Assembly: GCA_029959085.1 (NCBI GenBank)
Contig: JARWIR010000035.1
Span: 4,012,501-4,076,500, forward strand
Direction of reading: 5' to 3'
DNA: 64,000 nucleotides
Source of the DNA: Nemophila menziesii
Taxonomy: Eukaryota > Streptophyta > Magnoliopsida > Boraginales > Hydrophyllaceae
The notes below the pieces were generated by a model. It saw only the letters and a list, made by a program, of their open reading frames with translations, made no database searches and was not told the origin of the DNA. How positions within the stretch are numbered: the stretch's first letter is position 1; the number at the start of each line of letters is the position of its first letter. This document shows, piece after piece, positions 60,100-64,000 of the stretch. The translations under genes and the position numbers were made by a program.

Positions 60100-61840
60100 A
60101 AGCCTAGATGAAGCATAAATATGAAATTAATTATAAATGTACCTGAACAAAAGGTTGTGTTAATTAAGATGAAGGAGAATGGTACACAAAATTCCAGTGG
60201 ATTTGCTACAAGAGGAAAAAGAAAAAGAGATTTTTTGTGTTGAAAAAGAGTGGAAGATTTTCATAGTTTTTAGAGAATACTAAAAGACTATCACACTAGA
60301 TCCCTAGATCCAACTTGCTAGCTAAGGTTGTCATATTTTTTATGTTCTAGCTTATCAGGAAAAGACCCATAGCGTCATTCATTTGTACCTTTATTTATAT
60401 ATATATGAAAAGCCTGTAATATAATTTAAATTTTTAAAAATAAATTGAACACCAAATAAATAGATATTTTTTGAGATAAAAACAAACTAAAAAATTAATA
60501 TCTTATTATTAATTTTTTTTGTTAAAATTTTATTATTAAGAATATTAATATAGGAACTCATTAATTGCATCAGAAATAAATAAATCATAATAAATTGGCC
60601 CACATATAATTTATGTAATGGGTGAAAAATATAGACAGAAATCAAGACATTTCAGATTGTTGATCTAATTTATACAATCTTGATTATTAATCAAATTACA
60701 TCTAATGACTAGAAATAATTAAATTTTGATCCAAAGAGTAAAAAATATAGAGGAAAATAGGATATATATATGTTTCAGCATATTACTAAAAAAATCATAT
60801 TAGTTTAATTGACATTCTATCAATTGTAGAAAATGAAAATAATAATTTATTGAGCTAAATTAATTTACCATGGCTCATTTAATGTTATGTTTTCAATTTC
60901 TTTAAAGTTTAAAACACTAATGATCTAACGAACTAAATAATAAAATTAAAACACTTTTCTTTTTTCAAAAATTTTTAGTCTAATTGTTAGTAAAAAATAT
61001 GAGTCCTTACTGAGTTTAATTTACTATTACTGTGAAAAATGATTGTGTTAAACCAAATAACATGTATGGACAACGAGCTAAAAAAATAAAATATGTATGA
61101 ATAATTAAATTTTAATCCAATTTTCATTTTTAAGATGATCAATTAACCATCATCAAAGCCACACATGTCTCAGTATTTTTTATTATTGATGGCTTTTAAC
61201 ATTCTACAAGTTAATTTATTAAAAAATTGCATAATTGTTAATTTGTATCCAAGTAAAAAATAAAATAAATAAATAACATCATCAATTTGAGAGAAAGGGG
61301 AAACAAACTAGAAATAGCTTTAAATATACAATATTATTTACTCATCATAGGTTCATTGTAAATATTGTATAACATATTTCAAATTATGATATTTATATTA
61401 ATATGTTTACTTGTTTCAATACTTTAAAATCGTAGTTGTAGAAGATGAAATGACAAGACCATCAATTATTTTGCTGCACATAAAAATATATGACTCAATA
61501 TATATATTCATAACTTTGGACAATAAAAATCAACATTTATAAAATATTATAAAAAAAAATTAAATTTTAATTCCTAATTTATAAATACAAAATGAATAAC
61601 ACCAATCAACATACTTTTTTTCAATATTTTTTATTGTAATTATAAAAAAGAAAATTAAATGAATAAATTGTATTAAACATGAAAAAATTATTAAAGGATT
61701 TTAACTTTTGTCAAATGAAGTTGATTTTTTCTAATTATTTTTTCTTTTTGTTTATATTTATATTCTTCTATATTTATCATGGATGAAAAAAGACAATAAC
61801 AAAAATAAAAAATATTGAAGTAACAGTTTATTTAGAAGTT
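60100..61840. other. AT-rich spacer of unit F, no gene seen
   Basis: Same spacer type as unit E, with a short (AT) run at 60762-60771 where unit E has the long one. Confidence 0.6.
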
Positions 61841-61851
61841 GGGCTGAGAAT

Positions 61852-62082
61852 TTGTCTACAGCGACAAGGGAAGAAATGACAGAGTTATGGTGTAGAGAAT
61901 ACGGACATTTAAAAGAGAAGGGTTTGTATATAGTTGAGGGCCTAATTATGGGCTTGTTTTTCTTTGTCTTTTGGACCCTACTCGCTCAAGTATTGACCAT
62001 CTATATCTCTAATCTTGGGCCTAATCAAAGTAAACGAATAAAGACATATGTTTATTATCTTTTTTTAATTATAAAACTTTAA
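61852..62082 (+). pseudogene. Anonymous conserved block 5, unit F
   Basis: 76 codons: TREEMTELWCREYGHLKEKG, LYIVEGLIMGLFFFVFWTLL, then ISNLGPNQSK. A deletion near 62050 removes the GHMYQF part and brings in the Y-rich end. Confidence 0.35.
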
Positions 62083-62340
62083 GTTTCATTAATAATTTAT
62101 GTGCATTAAGTAATGTGTTGTAGCATTTAGCAGATTTGTAAATATTACATTGTGTATCTTTAGCAACTACATTAAAACATTAAGAACCATTTAAAATCTT
62201 TAACTAATAGTCAAAAAGTCAGGCAAGAAAATTGGAAATGTGAAGAGCTATTAGTTCGAACATAACACTTAACATTTCAACAGAAAAAAATAAAACTCAA
62301 ACTCAAATTAATAGAAACATCATGAGATGAGATAATTTAC

Positions 62341-62720
62341 CTTGTTAACTAAAATGACGATTGAATTTGGAATTCTCTAGTACCTATAATGAGGAAACGC
62401 AAAAATGTTAAAGAAAAAATCATTTTATAAAATATAATCTCTACTATGGACAGTCCATCTGTTGAATCCGATCTCTCGACTAGTACGTGTACATGGTCTA
62501 CACTAGAAAACATCACATTAATTTTACAAATGATAATATTGAATACGTGTTTTCAAAAAAAAAATTAATAAAAGTAATAATGTATCCAAATAAGTAAAAT
62601 AAATAAATCTCCCAAAAATGTTAAAATAACTCCAGTAGCTATAGTTGTTCTGAATGACCTTAAATAACAAAAGAACAAAAATCCATTTCAGATTCTAATG
62701 TTTAACAAAATATTTTTTTT
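62341..62720 (-). pseudogene. Nucleotide-sugar transporter exon fragment, unit F
   Basis: Ends at the GTAAAT donor at 62340. It shares with unit E the one-base loss near the exon end (tttggaattc), so E and F had a common ancestor after that change. Confidence 0.6.
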
Positions 62721-62833
62721 TCGAATACTTGATTTGTAGGACTTGTTTACCTATAAAAGAATTGAAAAATTAATATAGAGAGTTGTGTGAGTCTTTTGAT
62801 AGTGATATACATTGGAATAAATTGTTTTAGTAT

Positions 62834-63037
62834 ATGCAACAAAGGGAATTTGAAATTATGCTAGAGAGACTTGAAGAAGCAGAATTTCTAATTAATAGGA
62901 AAATCCATATTCCCCCTTATTGCTTAAAAGGGATAATACTCCCCTATGATTTTCTAATTCGATACACCATTGTTAAAAACACGCATGTTGGATATCGGTT
63001 TGTTCCAACATACATGGATACACAGTTAATTTTTTAA
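62834..63037 (+). pseudogene. Anonymous conserved block 2, unit F
   Basis: 67 codons: QREFEIMLERLEEAEFLINR, then IHIPPYCLKGIILPYDFLIR and HVGYRFVPTYMDTQL. Open over the full block. Confidence 0.5.
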
Positions 63038-64000
63038 ATTAAGCAAAAATTATTTGGAAAACTTTGCTAAACTTGTTAATATGTCGTTGATGGCCTATGT
63101 GGATCTTAATGGGAAAAGAAGTGGTTTATCTCTTATTATAAAAGATAATGTTAATTTAATAGATTATATAGCTCTAAAAACATCATCCATTCCAATAGTT
63201 TTGTCGCTACTGTAGGGTTGGTCTTTATTTTTTTTTTGTTTATGGCCCCCTACCAATGGTGAGAAAGATGATATCTTAAAATATTTTGTTTTATGTACAT
63301 CTTCCTAGACATTCCATGGCATATTACTGGATACTTTAACTTCTTAAGATATCCATCCAAAAAATTGAAAAGGGTTACGACTAAGGGGTGAAATTTGCAC
63401 ATTTTTACTAATTTTATTGATGAAATGTCTTTGTCTGATATTCAATTTAAAGTGTGCAGTTTTTCTTGGTAAAATGGAAGAAGTATGTATAACCTATTTA
63501 GGCAATTTTTTAACAATGGTCTAGTCTATTTTTTATAATTTATTATGCTTGACAAATCCTAGAAAATTCTCCTTTCAACAATAGATATTGGTAATTCTTC
63601 GTTGGTCTTGTATGATACTATTTTTGATAAAAACGATTATATGTTCTTTTTATGACAAAAACTTTATATCTGGCAGGTCTTGTTATTCTATAGTTGTTGA
63701 AACATACACTGGTTGTAATAAGTTTCTTGAAAAAGGTAATAAGAGGTTTCACCTGAAATGTTTTCCCTTGACTAGTGCTATTACAGTGTGTTAAAAAAGA
63801 TGTTAAATACCATATTTCATATTGAAAAGATTATTTAGGTAAGTATAAATTTTATACTAAATAACTAAAGAAGTATTGGCTCAAGGAAGGGTCGTCTTAA
63901 GCTCAGAGATTAAAGAATAAAAAGATAATTCTTGGAAATAGAAATACAATTTATTTTCATGCATCCACTAAACTCCAAGGATTAAAACCAATATTTTATT
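62975..64000. repeat. Tandem unit G, partial, runs off the right edge
   Basis: Marker at 62975 in the altered form aaaaacacgcatg. Only the start of the LINE is visible, closest to unit F. Confidence 0.9.
62975..64000 (+). pseudogene. LINE ORF2 remnant, unit G, 5' part
   Basis: VDLNGKRSGLSLIIKDNV near 63098-63155, FIDEMSLSDIQFKVCSFSW near 63412-63480, and GNRNT near 63937. Cut by the window edge before the reverse-transcriptase region. Confidence 0.78.

Larger units (their letters stand above)
54911..62974. repeat. Tandem unit F (about 8.1 kb)
   Basis: Marker at 54911. Type 2, more diverged from C-E than these are from each other. It has a local 48-bp tandem duplication at about 59459-59554. 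Confidence 0.92.

Noticed and set aside
6402..64000. Organelle DNA transferred to the nucleus
   Set aside because: No plastid or mitochondrial gene recognised; the content is LINE, LTR element and nuclear gene fragments.

Overview
This is plant nuclear DNA: AT-rich and dominated by transposable elements and intron-like non-coding sequence. The species cannot be fixed from sequence alone; the element families (a plant CACTA element with TNP2, DUF4218 and DUF4216 domains, an Athila-type Ty3/Gypsy element, an L1-type plant LINE) fit a flowering plant with a repeat-rich genome. I see no intact host gene, tRNA, rRNA, CRISPR array or prokaryotic feature.

Layout. (1) Positions 1-6401 are the 5' three-quarters or so of a CACTA DNA transposon read on the minus strand. 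Its far end lies before base 1. It holds a roughly 78-copy, 20-bp minisatellite (1-1567), a multi-exon transposase gene with three nonsense changes and two frameshifts, AT-rich 5' sequence, subterminal repeats and the terminal TAGTG. (2) Positions 6402-64000 are a tandem array of six complete and one partial unit of about 8 kb (A-G). Each unit carries, in order, the wreck of a LINE on the plus strand, several anonymous conserved ORF-like blocks, 1.5-3 kb of AT-rich DNA, a minus-strand exon fragment of a nucleotide-sugar transporter, and a short plus-strand block before the next LINE. (3) Unit C is interrupted at 22581-30690 by a 5'-truncated Athila-lineage LTR retrotransposon on the minus strand: gag C-terminus, protease, reverse transcriptase, RNase H, integrase, a GC-rich repeat tract, a coiled-coil ORF in the env-like position, and a 3' LTR.

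History that can be read. Intact copies elsewhere in the array act as empty-site controls. They show that the CACTA element landed in the array with a 3-bp ATT target, and that the retrotransposon replaced about 6 bp of unit C. Units C and D share an internal 1.2-kb duplication made by unequal exchange between two diverged unit types, so the 9.1-kb form arose once and was then copied. All LINE copies share the same destroyed reverse-transcriptase active site, so the array grew by DNA-level duplication of an already dead composite and not by retrotransposition.

I found no convincing new biological system. The most unusual object is the composite tandem array itself: dead LINE, captured transporter exon and anonymous exon-like blocks amplified as one unit.
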